Shown: in pieces, positions 1 to 7,260 of the stretch
How the letters are laid out: each line of letters begins with the position of its first letter
Numbering within the stretch: position 1 is the first letter of the stretch
Source of the DNA: Odiellus spinosus
Lineage: Eukaryota > Arthropoda > Arachnida > Opiliones > Phalangiidae
Direction: 5' to 3'
NCBI GenBank assembly: GCA_963920705.1
Contig: CAWUCO010000193.1
Span: forward strand, 1-64,000
DNA length: 64,000 nt
Notes under the pieces: model-generated
The model's database searches: none
What the model was told of the DNA's origin: nothing
What the model saw: the letters and a program-made list of their open reading frames with translations, nothing else
Made by a program: the position numbers and the translations under genes

Positions 1-145
1 TATCGGCCGATATAAGCGAGATTTACAGGTTCGATACTCATAGATGCACTGCACCAATGGATGGTTTACAATAACGTTTAGAATTGTGGTGAACCCTCTC
101 GCTAGCGCGATGGTGTCGTCTTTGAAGGTTTCGGCAATCGTTTCT
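1..145. other. Left host flank of the Polinton insertion
   Basis: Short host sequence before the target site duplication. No gene or repeat is recognised. An open frame runs through it on the plus strand from 44 but continues into the element's terminal repeat, so it is not credible as a gene. Confidence 0.5.
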
Positions 146-151
146 CACGTA
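146..151. repeat. Target site duplication, left copy (CACGTA)
   Basis: CACGTA lies directly before the element's first base. The same six bases follow its last base at 19849-19854. Six-base duplications are the known length for Polinton/Maverick integrases, so this pair fixes the element boundaries. Confidence 0.93.
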
Positions 152-551
152 AGTAGTTTATTCCTATACAACAAAAAGGGGGAAAAAACTTTTATCTTTC
201 CACCCCCCCTCCAAAACCACCAATGACGTCATCAAATCAACAAATTAGCATCATCCCCGCCCCTAAAAACAACAAATGACGTCATCCGTCAACAAATTAG
301 CATAATTAGCCCCGCCCTAAAGGCTACAAATTTACCTAATTAGCCCCGCCCCCAAAATCAACAAACAGCGCATTTGTCAACAGCGCATCCGTCAATAAAC
401 AGCTCATCCATAAACAAATGACCTCATCCGTCAACAAATTGGCCTAATTAACCCCGCCAGTCTGACCCGGCCTAACCCCCGGTCGAAAAACCCATTTTCA
501 AGGAGGACTGACACAATTTTTAATTTTTCCGTCCCTGCTCCTTTATTTTTC
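152..551 (+). repeat. Left terminal inverted repeat
   Basis: About 400 bp matching, in inverse orientation, the right end at about 19467-19848. The outer ~35 bases are identical and the rest differs by scattered substitutions and indels. It begins with AGT, as Polinton ends do. Inside are repeated modules containing ACAAATTAGC, CCCCGCCC GC-boxes and two perfect TGACGTCA palindromes (224-231 and 277-284). The inner limit is approximate, after the shared GTCCCTGCTCCTTTATTTTT near 531-550. Confidence 0.92.
224..284. promoter_or_regulatory. Paired TGACGTCA (CRE/bZIP-type) sites in the left TIR
   Basis: Two perfect 8-bp TGACGTCA palindromes at 224-231 and 277-284, separated by ATTAGC and CCCCGCCC motifs. 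Both are conserved in the right TIR. This octamer is the classical ATF/CREB-family site and CCCCGCCC resembles an Sp1-type GC-box. A promoter or enhancer role is inferred. Confidence 0.45.
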
Positions 552-711
552 CAAAATTGGCCAAAAGTTTTTAACACTATATCGGTATAACTCTAAGCTC
601 ATATCAACGTCATTCCGACGTCATTTTTAAAACAACACGTGACTTTAAAGATATCAAACAAAACACCCTTCAGTTAAACGTCATTTAAAGTCGGAAACCC
701 AAACTTTGAAG
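552..711. other. Spacer between left TIR and first gene
   Basis: AT-rich leader to the first plus-strand gene. It contains TATCGGTATAACTC near 580-594 but no convincing TATA box at a standard distance. Two short GACGTCA/T-like motifs occur near 610-630. Nothing else is recognised. Confidence 0.35.
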
Positions 712-1077
712 ATGTTGGATCTTGACTCGTTTTTAACTTTTACTCTCGATATCTGGATCGACTATTGGTTATTGTTAACTGGGATTTTCATTGTACTGCT
801 TCTTCAAATTCCACCAAATTGGTTCGTCGCTCTAGTCCTTATATTTTTGTTACCCATATCAATACCAATTGCTTTTTGTGTTTCTTTACTAACAAACGAT
901 CCACATTGTCTCTTGGTAACATGTTCACCTTTATTTTGGATTTTGTTTTACGGATACGAAGCTTTAAAAACATTGTTTTTAGTTCCTGTAAAAATCTCAG
1001 AGTATTTTTATAGAGAAAGTCGGTTTTATTATTTTTCATGCCTCAAGAAATATGGAAAATTAAATGAAAAGCAATAA
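712..1077 (+). CDS. Small multi-pass membrane protein, unknown function
   Basis: The ATG at 712 gives 121 residues; the open frame extends two codons further but only to a TTG. The protein is strongly hydrophobic, with about three membrane segments (roughly residues 15-35, 38-58 and 65-95), followed by an aromatic and basic tail ending in lysine-rich sequence. It has no signal that identifies a family. It sits next to the left TIR as the outermost gene, mirroring a small membrane protein gene at the right end (18984-19313), although the two do not look homologous. Small membrane proteins are common accessory products in this group of elements. Function is unknown; a real gene seems likely because the frame is intact and the composition is ordered. 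Confidence 0.6.
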   Translation: MLDLDSFLTFTLDIWIDYWLLLTGIFIVLLLQIPPNWFVALVLIFLLPISIPIAFCVSLLTNDPHCLLVTCSPLFWILFYGYEALKTLFLVPVKISEYFYRESRFYYFSCLKKYGKLNEKQ

Positions 1078-1103
1078 ATTGTTTTGTTTAACATAGTTGT
1101 ATT

Positions 1104-1871
1104 TTATAAATAATTTAAAACACACCACATTTCATCATTGACAGCCTCTTCTGCTTGGCATTTATCAAAGTAAATTTTATCTACACTTTTATCTTCAATT
1201 AAGTCATTAGAAAAAATTTTCTCCCTAGGGTCGTAATTAAAAGGTTTAATCATACACGAAAAAAACCTGTCTTTATCCTTATATTGACATCCGTATATTT
1301 TCAAAAGGGCATAAGTCCGTTTTAACTCTATTAATTTGATGGCGTTTTTATGAAAGCCAGAACCAGGGCTGGCATTTATCGTTTGCACATTCTTGAGTGT
1401 TATTGTAGAATGAAATTGATATAATATTTTAATTAACGCTGTATGCAAAACAGCTTCAGCGGCCTTGACATCGTGACAAACATATCCCAAAACAATGGCA
1501 GCTTCTTGAACATGTTGACATTCTTCACTAGGATTATATTTGTGAATTCTTCCTTTTTCACAGTTTCTTGATATAACGCGTTGACCGGAATCCCGCGAAT
1601 AAATCCGATAAACCACGTGAAAAGCTAGACTAACTGAAACAGATAGTTCAACTATAATCTCGTCTAGACATAAGTTTTTTAACATTTCAATAGACACAAT
1701 TTTTTCTATTAAATGTTGGAATCTCTCACCATACTGTTCACGGTTATGTTCAATCTCAATGAGACACATCGTACCTAACCGCGGGACTTTAAATTTTTGA
1801 TTGTCTTTAACATATTCTATATCCCCACAGTTATACGTCCAAGAAAAGGAAGTAAATTTATCCCCGGCCAT
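1104..1871 (-). CDS. Hypothetical Polinton accessory protein, 255 residues
   Basis: An intact minus-strand frame from ATG at 1871 to TAA at 1104. The product is soluble-looking and mixed alpha/beta in composition, with about ten scattered cysteines but no CxxC pairs, no membrane segment and no signal peptide. A helical-looking middle part (about residues 45-75 and 120-155) and a lysine-rich C-terminal half can be seen. No family is recognised. It converges on the 712-1077 gene, with their stops only 26 bp apart, so they probably share a terminator region. It may be an accessory replication or host-interaction protein, but nothing in the sequence decides this. Confidence 0.6.
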   Translation of the reverse strand: MAGDKFTSFSWTYNCGDIEYVKDNQKFKVPRLGTMCLIEIEHNREQYGERFQHLIEKIVSIEMLKNLCLDEIIVELSVSVSLAFHVVYRIYSRDSGQRVISRNCEKGRIHKYNPSEECQHVQEAAIVLGYVCHDVKAAEAVLHTALIKILYQFHSTITLKNVQTINASPGSGFHKNAIKLIELKRTYALLKIYGCQYKDKDRFFSCMIKPFNYDPREKIFSNDLIEDKSVDKIYFDKCQAEEAVNDEMWCVLNYL

Positions 1872-2109
1872 TTGTGAAAGAGATATTAAGGCTAGATATG
1901 GGATTCGGAAAGGGATGAAAGGTTAAAAAGGATTAACAAGTTAAAGCAAAGAAAGGACAGGCTGATGGAAAGGTCAAAGTAAGTGAGGAAGGAAAGGTTA
2001 ATGTTAGTGAGGATTAACAAATTAAAATAAGAGCGGAAAGGAAAGGATAACGTTAGAGAAGGATAGCCAAATTAAAATAATAGAAAGAAGGAAAGGGATT
2101 ATCCTAAGA
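1872..2109. repeat. Purine-rich degenerate direct repeats
   Basis: About 240 bp made of imperfect repeats of motifs such as GATTAACAAATTAAAATAAG and GGAAAGGTTAATGTTAG, with strong purine bias on the plus strand. It lies just downstream of the minus-strand zinc-ribbon ORF. A similar sequence in the opposite orientation (pyrimidine-rich, with CTAACCTTTCTAGC-like units) follows the plus-strand zinc-ribbon gene at 4380-4560. Confidence 0.5.
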
Positions 2110-2406
2110 CTAATCTTTGGGATAGCGGCAGCAGTGATAATTCACTTTATTCTCCCTTTCAAAAACGGCACAAGGTTTTTTATACCTCAGTTCCGAGGGA
2201 CAAAAAACCTTGCAATTGACGCATATGTCATTTACCGGCAAATAGTCTAAAGGTGGATATGACATTTGCGTTAAAAGGATATTTTCTTTTTGTAAATAAA
2301 CTGCCTCTTTGAAGATATAACACGTAGGGGTCAAACAATAATGTACAATTCCTTCATTCACGTTTAAACACAGGGTTACTTGATCGCACGAAGGACACAG
2401 CACCAC
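2110..2406 (-). CDS. Zinc-ribbon ORF, probably a terminal exon or truncated copy
   Basis: About 98 codons open on the minus strand. The first zinc-ribbon pattern is C-x2-C-x16-C-x4-C, and a second cysteine-rich block (CVNC, then several Cys) follows in the C-terminal third. The first ribbon resembles that of the plus-strand gene ending at 4369 (C-x2-C-x20-C-x4-C with aromatic residues before the third Cys), so the two are likely diverged paralogues. No ATG starts this frame: it stays open upstream to about 2484 and then meets a stop. The plus-strand relative carries its ribbon in a terminal exon, so this may also be a last exon whose upstream exons are lost or unrecognised. A TATA-like CTTATATA lies at 2559-2566 on the proper strand. 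Function unknown. Confidence 0.45.
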   Translation of the reverse strand: MVLCPSCDQVTLCLNVNEGIVHYCLTPTCYIFKEAVYLQKENILLTQMSYPPLDYLPVNDICVNCKVFCPSELRYKKPCAVFERENKVNYHCCRYPKD

Positions 2407-2558
2407 TTCATTCCTTTTTACGATTTTTTTCCCGCGGTAATTGCGTCTCAGATGAAAATCTATAACAAAATCAATATCTATATGTCAGGGTTTTTCGTTC
2501 TATTTAACATGTAATCTAACTATACTTAAAATATTTAAAGAACGTTTCAAAACTCGGG

Positions 2559-2566
2559 CTTATATA
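2559..2566 (-). promoter_or_regulatory. TATA-like element for the minus-strand zinc-ribbon locus
   Basis: TATATAAG read on the minus strand, about 50 bp upstream of an ATG at 2510 that opens only an 11-codon frame. It could start a spliced transcript into the zinc-ribbon ORF at 2110-2406, but I could not find a convincing donor/acceptor pair. Confidence 0.3.
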
Positions 2567-2661
2567 AAAAATATATATTGCCCTAAAAAGTTAATTACTT
2601 TTTTACAAGGGCGTGTATCATATTGAAAATAGAAGATCCTCTAGGGCATAAATATATTCAA

Positions 2662-3121
2662 CTTATTTTGCTATAAAAGTATTCAAGGTTTTAAGTAAAG
2701 AGTTTATAATATGATAATTAAACTAAGCTAGGATATGTTTAATATAGATATTATTCATATGTTCGTACATTAAAAAATGTATTTCTTAAGAAAAAACTCG
2801 AATATAACCAGATAATATAAAATAACCTTGAGTTATTCTTGTATATAAAGCCGGCTAATTTCTACAAAATAATCATTCTATTCAACATAGTAAAAGTTAT
2901 TTTACTATAAAAGTATTCAAGGCATTAAGTAAAGAGTTTCTTATATGATAATTAAACTAAGTTAAGAAATGTTTAATATAGTTAATATGCACGTGTTCAT
3001 ACATTAAAAAATGAATTTCTTAAGAAAAAACTCGAATATAACTATATAACTAGATAATATAAAATAACCTTGAGTTAATCTAGTATATAAAGCCGGTTAA
3101 TTTCTACAAAATACTCATTCC
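2662..3121 (+). promoter_or_regulatory. Tandemly duplicated promoter region, two TATA boxes
   Basis: Two direct copies of about 220 bp (about 2662-2880 and 2902-3121, offset about 241-244 bp) share CTATAAAAGTATTCAAGG, CTTAAGAAAAAACTCG and GTATATAAAGCCGG in the same order. Each ends with a TATATAAA box (2842-2849 and 3084-3090) and a TTTCTACAAAAT initiator-like block. The second copy lies about 85 bp before the first ATG of the spliced zinc-ribbon gene at 3173, so it is the likely working promoter. The first copy has no obvious ATG of its own downstream before the second copy begins. Confidence 0.7.
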
Positions 3122-3172
3122 ACTCTGTAAAAGAGATTGTATTAACGCACTAAATTTTAAAACTAAACAAAT

Positions 3173-4369
3173 ATGTGCCGTAAATTAAACCACGAGAAAA
3201 TGTAAGTATTTTTTAAATTTATATAGGTTTTATCCAAATTAAATTAACTATATAACGCAGTTGGGGATACGAGCAGGACTGGCCCGAGGGCGTCCTAGCG
3301 GCGCATGAGCACGCTCTTCTAGAGCAAGAGATGGAAGAAAAAAAATAGAGGCTGAAATGCAGGCCGAAAACGCCGCGTAAATATTTACATAAACTAATTT
3401 TAAAGGGAAACTGTTACATTTTTTCTATTTGTTTTTAGGTTGGCAGCCATTGCGGAAGAGGGGTACGACTCGGATGACACGATACCCCTCGAAAGGGAGG
3501 ATTTAGAAGAAAGGGAAGGGTATTATGAAGATGAGGAGCAAAACCCTCTTGATAATATCAGGTATTTATTATGTTTTTTAAGGTTTTGGGGTCTTATAGG
3601 CTGTTATGACGGGGTTTGACAGGATATAATCCGCGTAATGTAGCGAAGAACCCCGTGTACATTTAGCTTTCCCTATTCTATGCATGGAACATGGGTTTAA
3701 GGCAAATTCCAGTTTTGGGCAGATTTTTTTATCGTGACCTTTCACGTAAATTCGATTATAGTTTTGAAACTGAACATCGTTGCAATGAGCGTACAGACGC
3801 TCATAACCCGTCATACCCCTGCTCCAACCGATACCTAACATGTTATGTATAACATAATTGTTACTAGCTCTAACCTTAGAAGGTATCTCGGTTGCCGCAT
3901 AGGGCGGCCTATACGTTGCTAGAAGAAGGGGTTTTGGTTGGTATTTTGCATAACCAACTGGTTCGAATTTAACCACGCTCATTTCTTTAACTACATATTC
4001 CGGTTCCAACTTACTACGATAAGAGTTAAACATCGGTTTTCCGCGCAGATACATAATGTCCACAACCAAAGATTTTTCCAATGAATCTAAAATTAGAAAA
4101 ATTAACATTAAAATTTGTTTCTTTGCAGATTTCCTGAAAATCCCACCTGCTCTTTCTGTCAATCGGTCGAATTAAACTACGAGATCCTTATCCGGACCTT
4201 TCCCTATTTAGTTTACTATTGCATGAATCCCGAATGCCGCTTTCACGAACTTCTTGTCGCTATGGTTATCCAGTCTCCCGGCGAGCCTATTTTTATCAAT
4301 TTAAATGTTCTGGATAACGATAGCGACTATAATCTCGCGATTACTTTCCATTTTCCTTGGTACCTCTAA
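3173..4369 (+). CDS. Four-exon zinc-ribbon gene with a one-base frame break in exon 2
   Basis: Exons 3173-3201, 3261-3376, 3439-3561 and 4129-4369 are joined by GT-AG introns. Donors are GTAAGT, GTAAAT and GTATTT; acceptors include TTTGTTTTTAG and TTTCTTTGCAG. All three introns fall in the same phase (after the second codon base), which makes the model unlikely to be chance. Exons 2-3 encode a very acidic Glu/Asp-rich region; exon 4 encodes a zinc ribbon C-x2-C-x20-C-x4-C and a hydrophobic C-terminal part. The spliced length is one base short of an intact frame. The break lies at the A8 run 3338-3345, where exon 2 as written meets TAG at 3346. An alternative acceptor at 3321-3322 would avoid the stop but discard the better coding part. 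Function is unknown; an acidic zinc-ribbon protein could act in transcription, but this is inference. Confidence 0.6.
3578..4108 (-). CDS. Hypothetical protein nested antisense in an intron
   Basis: ATG at 4108 gives 176 residues; the open frame extends further only to a TTG that overlaps the next exon of the opposite gene. It lies almost wholly inside intron 3 (3562-4128) of the plus-strand zinc-ribbon gene. The N-terminus is hydrophobic (about residues 1-20) and could be a signal or anchor. The rest is Tyr-, Pro- and Lys-rich with four cysteines clustered in the last third. No known family is recognised. Its placement means that transcription of either gene would run through the other. Its intact frame across a 567-bp intron supports a real gene. 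Confidence 0.5.
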   Translation of the reverse strand: MLIFLILDSLEKSLVVDIMYLRGKPMFNSYRSKLEPEYVVKEMSVVKFEPVGYAKYQPKPLLLATYRPPYAATEIPSKVRASNNYVIHNMLGIGWSRGMTGYERLYAHCNDVQFQNYNRIYVKGHDKKICPKLEFALNPCSMHRIGKAKCTRGSSLHYADYILSNPVITAYKTPKP

Positions 4370-5495
4370 ATTTATATCCCCTATAACTATCCATTATAAC
4401 TAACCCTTTCTAGCTGTTAGCTTTACCAATTAACTAAACCTTTCTAGCTTTTAACTTTATTTTAAATTCACTAACTTTTTCTAGCTTTTTCTTTTTATTT
4501 TTAATTAACTAGCCGTTAATGTTAGCTTTCACGTTTCTAAAATAACTTATTACCCATCTATCCCTTTATATCTTTTTAGCATGCATGCTGCTTTTTTTCC
4601 GTGACTCGTAGTTTAAATAAATCGACACCTCCCAGACTATCCTCATCTCCGGCCGCGATAAAACATGCTTGTCAGGAATTGGAACAAAACTAGCAAAGAC
4701 AAGCCTTGTACCTCATAACACCTTCATCATTTAGCGTCGCAGCTGTTGGGCGCATTGACTCTATCCCAAGCAAATATTCATGCGTGGTTAAACTTCCGAG
4801 AAATCACAATCTTAGTAAATTGATACTATAGTCTAATAAAATATACTTCTGTATACACTAGAAATGGATTTCTGCCTATCCTAGTATAGTAAAATGGTCT
4901 TTTATCTCACATGTATTGTATCTATACTAAAATAAACTAATGGCCTTTGTCTATGGTCTTTCTCTATCCTAGACTAGTAAAATGATCTTTCTCTAGCCTA
5001 GAGTAGCAAATAAACTTATGTTGATCCATTTGAGATCTCATGTACATTATATACTCTTGATAATACTAAAATAAAAATATTTTTCTCACTCATTATGACT
5101 TTTATTTCATGTAATTTAAATTTCTATTATTTATAGATTTGCTTTTAAGTAACTATAACACTCTTGGTTGACGTACTAATACAACATTGGTCCGGATAAG
5201 GTTAGATCTAGAGTTATATTTATATTATTAATGCTATAGACAGCTTTAAAGGGCTCATAAAACTATAACCGTAGAATATTTTCATAATGCAAAAACTGAA
5301 ACTTACCAGCAGAAAAAGACATGGTACTTCTTGTTGTTGTTTTGAGTGACGGTGAAAAAAAGAAAACTTTGATTTGTAAGTTTAATCAAACTTTGGATAT
5401 CTTTCCAATGATTACGAAAGCCTTTTATACTCATTTTCAGGGTTAAAACTGAAGGAGTTTACCTCGTGGACCAAAAGTGTCTAACATTGAAATAG
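4370..5495. other. Gene-poor stretch inside the element
   Basis: About 1.1 kb with no convincing gene. 4380-4560 holds pyrimidine-rich imperfect repeats (CTAACCTTTCTAGC units). 4800-5040 holds loose repeats around CTAGACTAGTAAAATG and TGGTCTTTCTC. A 41-codon ORF starts at 5321, and a possible 65-bp GTAAGT...TTTTCAG intron at 5376-5440 would give an even shorter product. Neither is convincing. Confidence 0.4.
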
Positions 5496-5768
5496 CCAAT
5501 CAGAAGTTAGATTACACGTGCACTTTGCCTGTATCAAAGCTAAATCCTATCTTTTATGAATTAACCAATCAAACACTAATTTTACACGTGCCAACTAGTT
5601 TTTCAAGACTTATAAAATTTGATGGACCAATCAAAAAATTAGTAAAGTTAATTACCTAACTAGTTACTTATTTTCTACCTTCACCCAAATTACCATATTT
5701 TAAACGGAATATCGTGAACTTCGCCCATCTCAGAGATTTTCAAAACCACACCCAGATGAGTATATAAA
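5496..5768 (+). promoter_or_regulatory. Promoter with CCAAT boxes, E-boxes and TATA
   Basis: Three CCAAT boxes (5496-5500, 5565-5569, 5627-5631), two of them followed about 15 bp later by a perfect CACGTG E-box (5515-5520 and 5585-5590), so CCAAT-CACGTG forms a repeated module. A TATATAAA box at 5761-5768 lies about 85 bp before the ATG at 5853. This is a well-formed RNA polymerase II promoter for the 145-residue gene and perhaps for the polB cluster behind it. Confidence 0.65.
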
Positions 5769-5852
5769 GACGGGAAATTCAGGCAAACCTCACAAACGTT
5801 TCCAGCTCTCATCTCTTCAAGTCTTCACAACCTTAAAGTGATCCTGTAACTC

Positions 5853-6290
5853 ATGGCTGCTAATTCATCATCGAATAAACGCAAGGTAACCGACTTCTTT
5901 GATTCTTTACCTGATCTCTCAGATAATTTGGATTGGAAAGATGAATTAATATCGCATATTAATACAGTTAAAGAAGGAAGTACTATTCAAAATCAAGGCG
6001 GCCTAGTTCCAAAATACGACGTCAAAGAAGACTCGGCTTCTTACTCTATACGTTTACCAGCTCAAGTCGGTGATTACTACATTGATATACAAATTTACGA
6101 GTACAACAAGATTAAGAATTTACCAGCCAATGAAATTTGGCTGGCTGATGGTCGAAGACTACGTTTCTTTGCCCAAGAGAACAGCAAGGAGTGTAAACTG
6201 GTAAACTCTATTGTCACCCAAATTGCTAAAGATATGAGGCAAAATCCGAATAAGCAAATCAGTCCAGCGAACAAAAGGGTCAAAAAGTAA
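5853..6290 (+). CDS. Small basic-ended protein with a PIP-box-like N-terminus
   Basis: An intact 145-residue frame from ATG 5853, behind a strong TATA/CCAAT promoter. Basic clusters at both ends (KRK near residues 9-11 and KRVKK at the C-terminus) look like nuclear localisation signals. Residues 9-16 read K-x2-V-T-D-F-F, which fits the PCNA-interacting (PIP) box except that Lys replaces the usual first Gln; the T-D pair is typical of strong PIP boxes and PIP degrons. The middle (about 55-110) looks like a compact beta-rich domain of unknown family. The stop codon lies within a GTAAGT sequence (6287-6292) that is also a perfect splice donor, so a spliced longer form is conceivable. It is the first gene upstream of the polB cluster, so a role in replication is plausible but unproven. 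Confidence 0.6.
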   Translation: MAANSSSNKRKVTDFFDSLPDLSDNLDWKDELISHINTVKEGSTIQNQGGLVPKYDVKEDSASYSIRLPAQVGDYYIDIQIYEYNKIKNLPANEIWLADGRRLRFFAQENSKECKLVNSIVTQIAKDMRQNPNKQISPANKRVKK

Positions 6291-6364
6291 GTCAATGACT
6301 CTTCAATTTCTAACCCGGTTTACGACTTCAAAACGAATTACGGCCTTGCTCTTAAAAGTAAAGT

Positions 6365-7222
6365 ATGAACCCACCCAGTTTGGTTATAACGGCGCTGAAT
6401 TCGGTCTTAATTTATGGCCAATCACGTTTATTCTTCATGTTAAAATTCAACAAAAACCTCGTCAAAGCCATTTACAAAAAACATTATAATTTTTGCAAGT
6501 ACTTAACTTTGTTGGAAAATTTGGAATGGATTGAAAGGTACTCTGATAATATTACAAGAAGGTACTATTATAATGGGTTCTATATATGGAAAGTTAAATG
6601 CTTCAAATCCATTACCATCAATCACCCCTGGATGGAGGAATATGACTTTTGGCGATTTTTTCCAAGCCCGAACGCCGAAATGAGTCGTTTAAATACCTTA
6701 TCTCTCAAACATTGGAAAGTCGAAGGGTTTCCGAGTTATATTAACGGTCACTATTTTGAGGATGAGAAACTGGTGGAATACGTTCTGCATAGTCTCAATA
6801 AGCAACTTACAGAAAAATACCAATCTCTAAAAAATGAATATAACTTTAATGAACAATATAGTAGTTATCTAGGTGACGGGTGGTGGTATGTCCTCGACAA
6901 AGATAGTAAGCGTGAAAATCTCGATGTAAGTGATCTCGAAGTAGATTTTATGTCCCAGAGTTTCAAGTTTTCCTACGACTATATGATTTTTACGAGATTC
7001 ATTAAGGGATACATTTCTTGCATTTTTAATCTCTTAACTCTACAAGTTCCCGATTGCTCGCATTTATCAGGCATTGTCTCGTATACGGAAGAAGAATCAA
7101 TGAACTTTATATATGAAGTCTTGGAACAAAGAAAAAAAAGATCATTAAAAAAAAGCCCCTTACGTATATTTCGGGGTTTATCGACTTTGGAGGTTGACAT
7201 TTTATTGGCCCATCGTCGTTAA
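6365..7222 (+). CDS. Hypothetical protein, 285 residues, upstream of polB
   Basis: An intact frame from ATG 6365 to TAA ending at 7222. It is rich in Tyr, Phe, Trp and Asn, without a signal peptide or clear membrane segments. A Met at residue 25 (6437) is an alternative start, and the following lysine-rich stretch looks like a better N-terminus. No family is recognised. It lies 74 bp after the 145-residue gene and 38 bp before polB, on the same strand, so the three probably belong to one early or replication-linked transcription unit. It could be a replication accessory protein or, given the protein-primed polymerase, a candidate for a terminal-protein-like role; this is speculation from position only. 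Confidence 0.55.
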   Translation: MNPPSLVITALNSVLIYGQSRLFFMLKFNKNLVKAIYKKHYNFCKYLTLLENLEWIERYSDNITRRYYYNGFYIWKVKCFKSITINHPWMEEYDFWRFFPSPNAEMSRLNTLSLKHWKVEGFPSYINGHYFEDEKLVEYVLHSLNKQLTEKYQSLKNEYNFNEQYSSYLGDGWWYVLDKDSKRENLDVSDLEVDFMSQSFKFSYDYMIFTRFIKGYISCIFNLLTLQVPDCSHLSGIVSYTEEESMNFIYEVLEQRKKRSLKKSPLRIFRGLSTLEVDILLAHRR

Positions 7223-7260
7223 AAGCGAGCTGCGTTTTAACTTTCAAAACATTTCGAGCT

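Noticed and set aside
44..226. 60-codon plus-strand ORF across the left junction
   Set aside because: It runs from host flank through the target duplication into the TIR, so it cannot be an original gene.
5321..5484. Tiny ORF with a possible 65-bp GTAAGT...TTTTCAG intron
   Set aside because: The spliced product would be about 32 residues and unspliced 41; no family or conservation evidence. Too weak to call.
5477..5659. 60-codon ORF upstream of the 145-residue gene
   Set aside because: It starts at GTG, not ATG, and lies over the CCAAT/E-box promoter modules, whose repeats explain the sequence.
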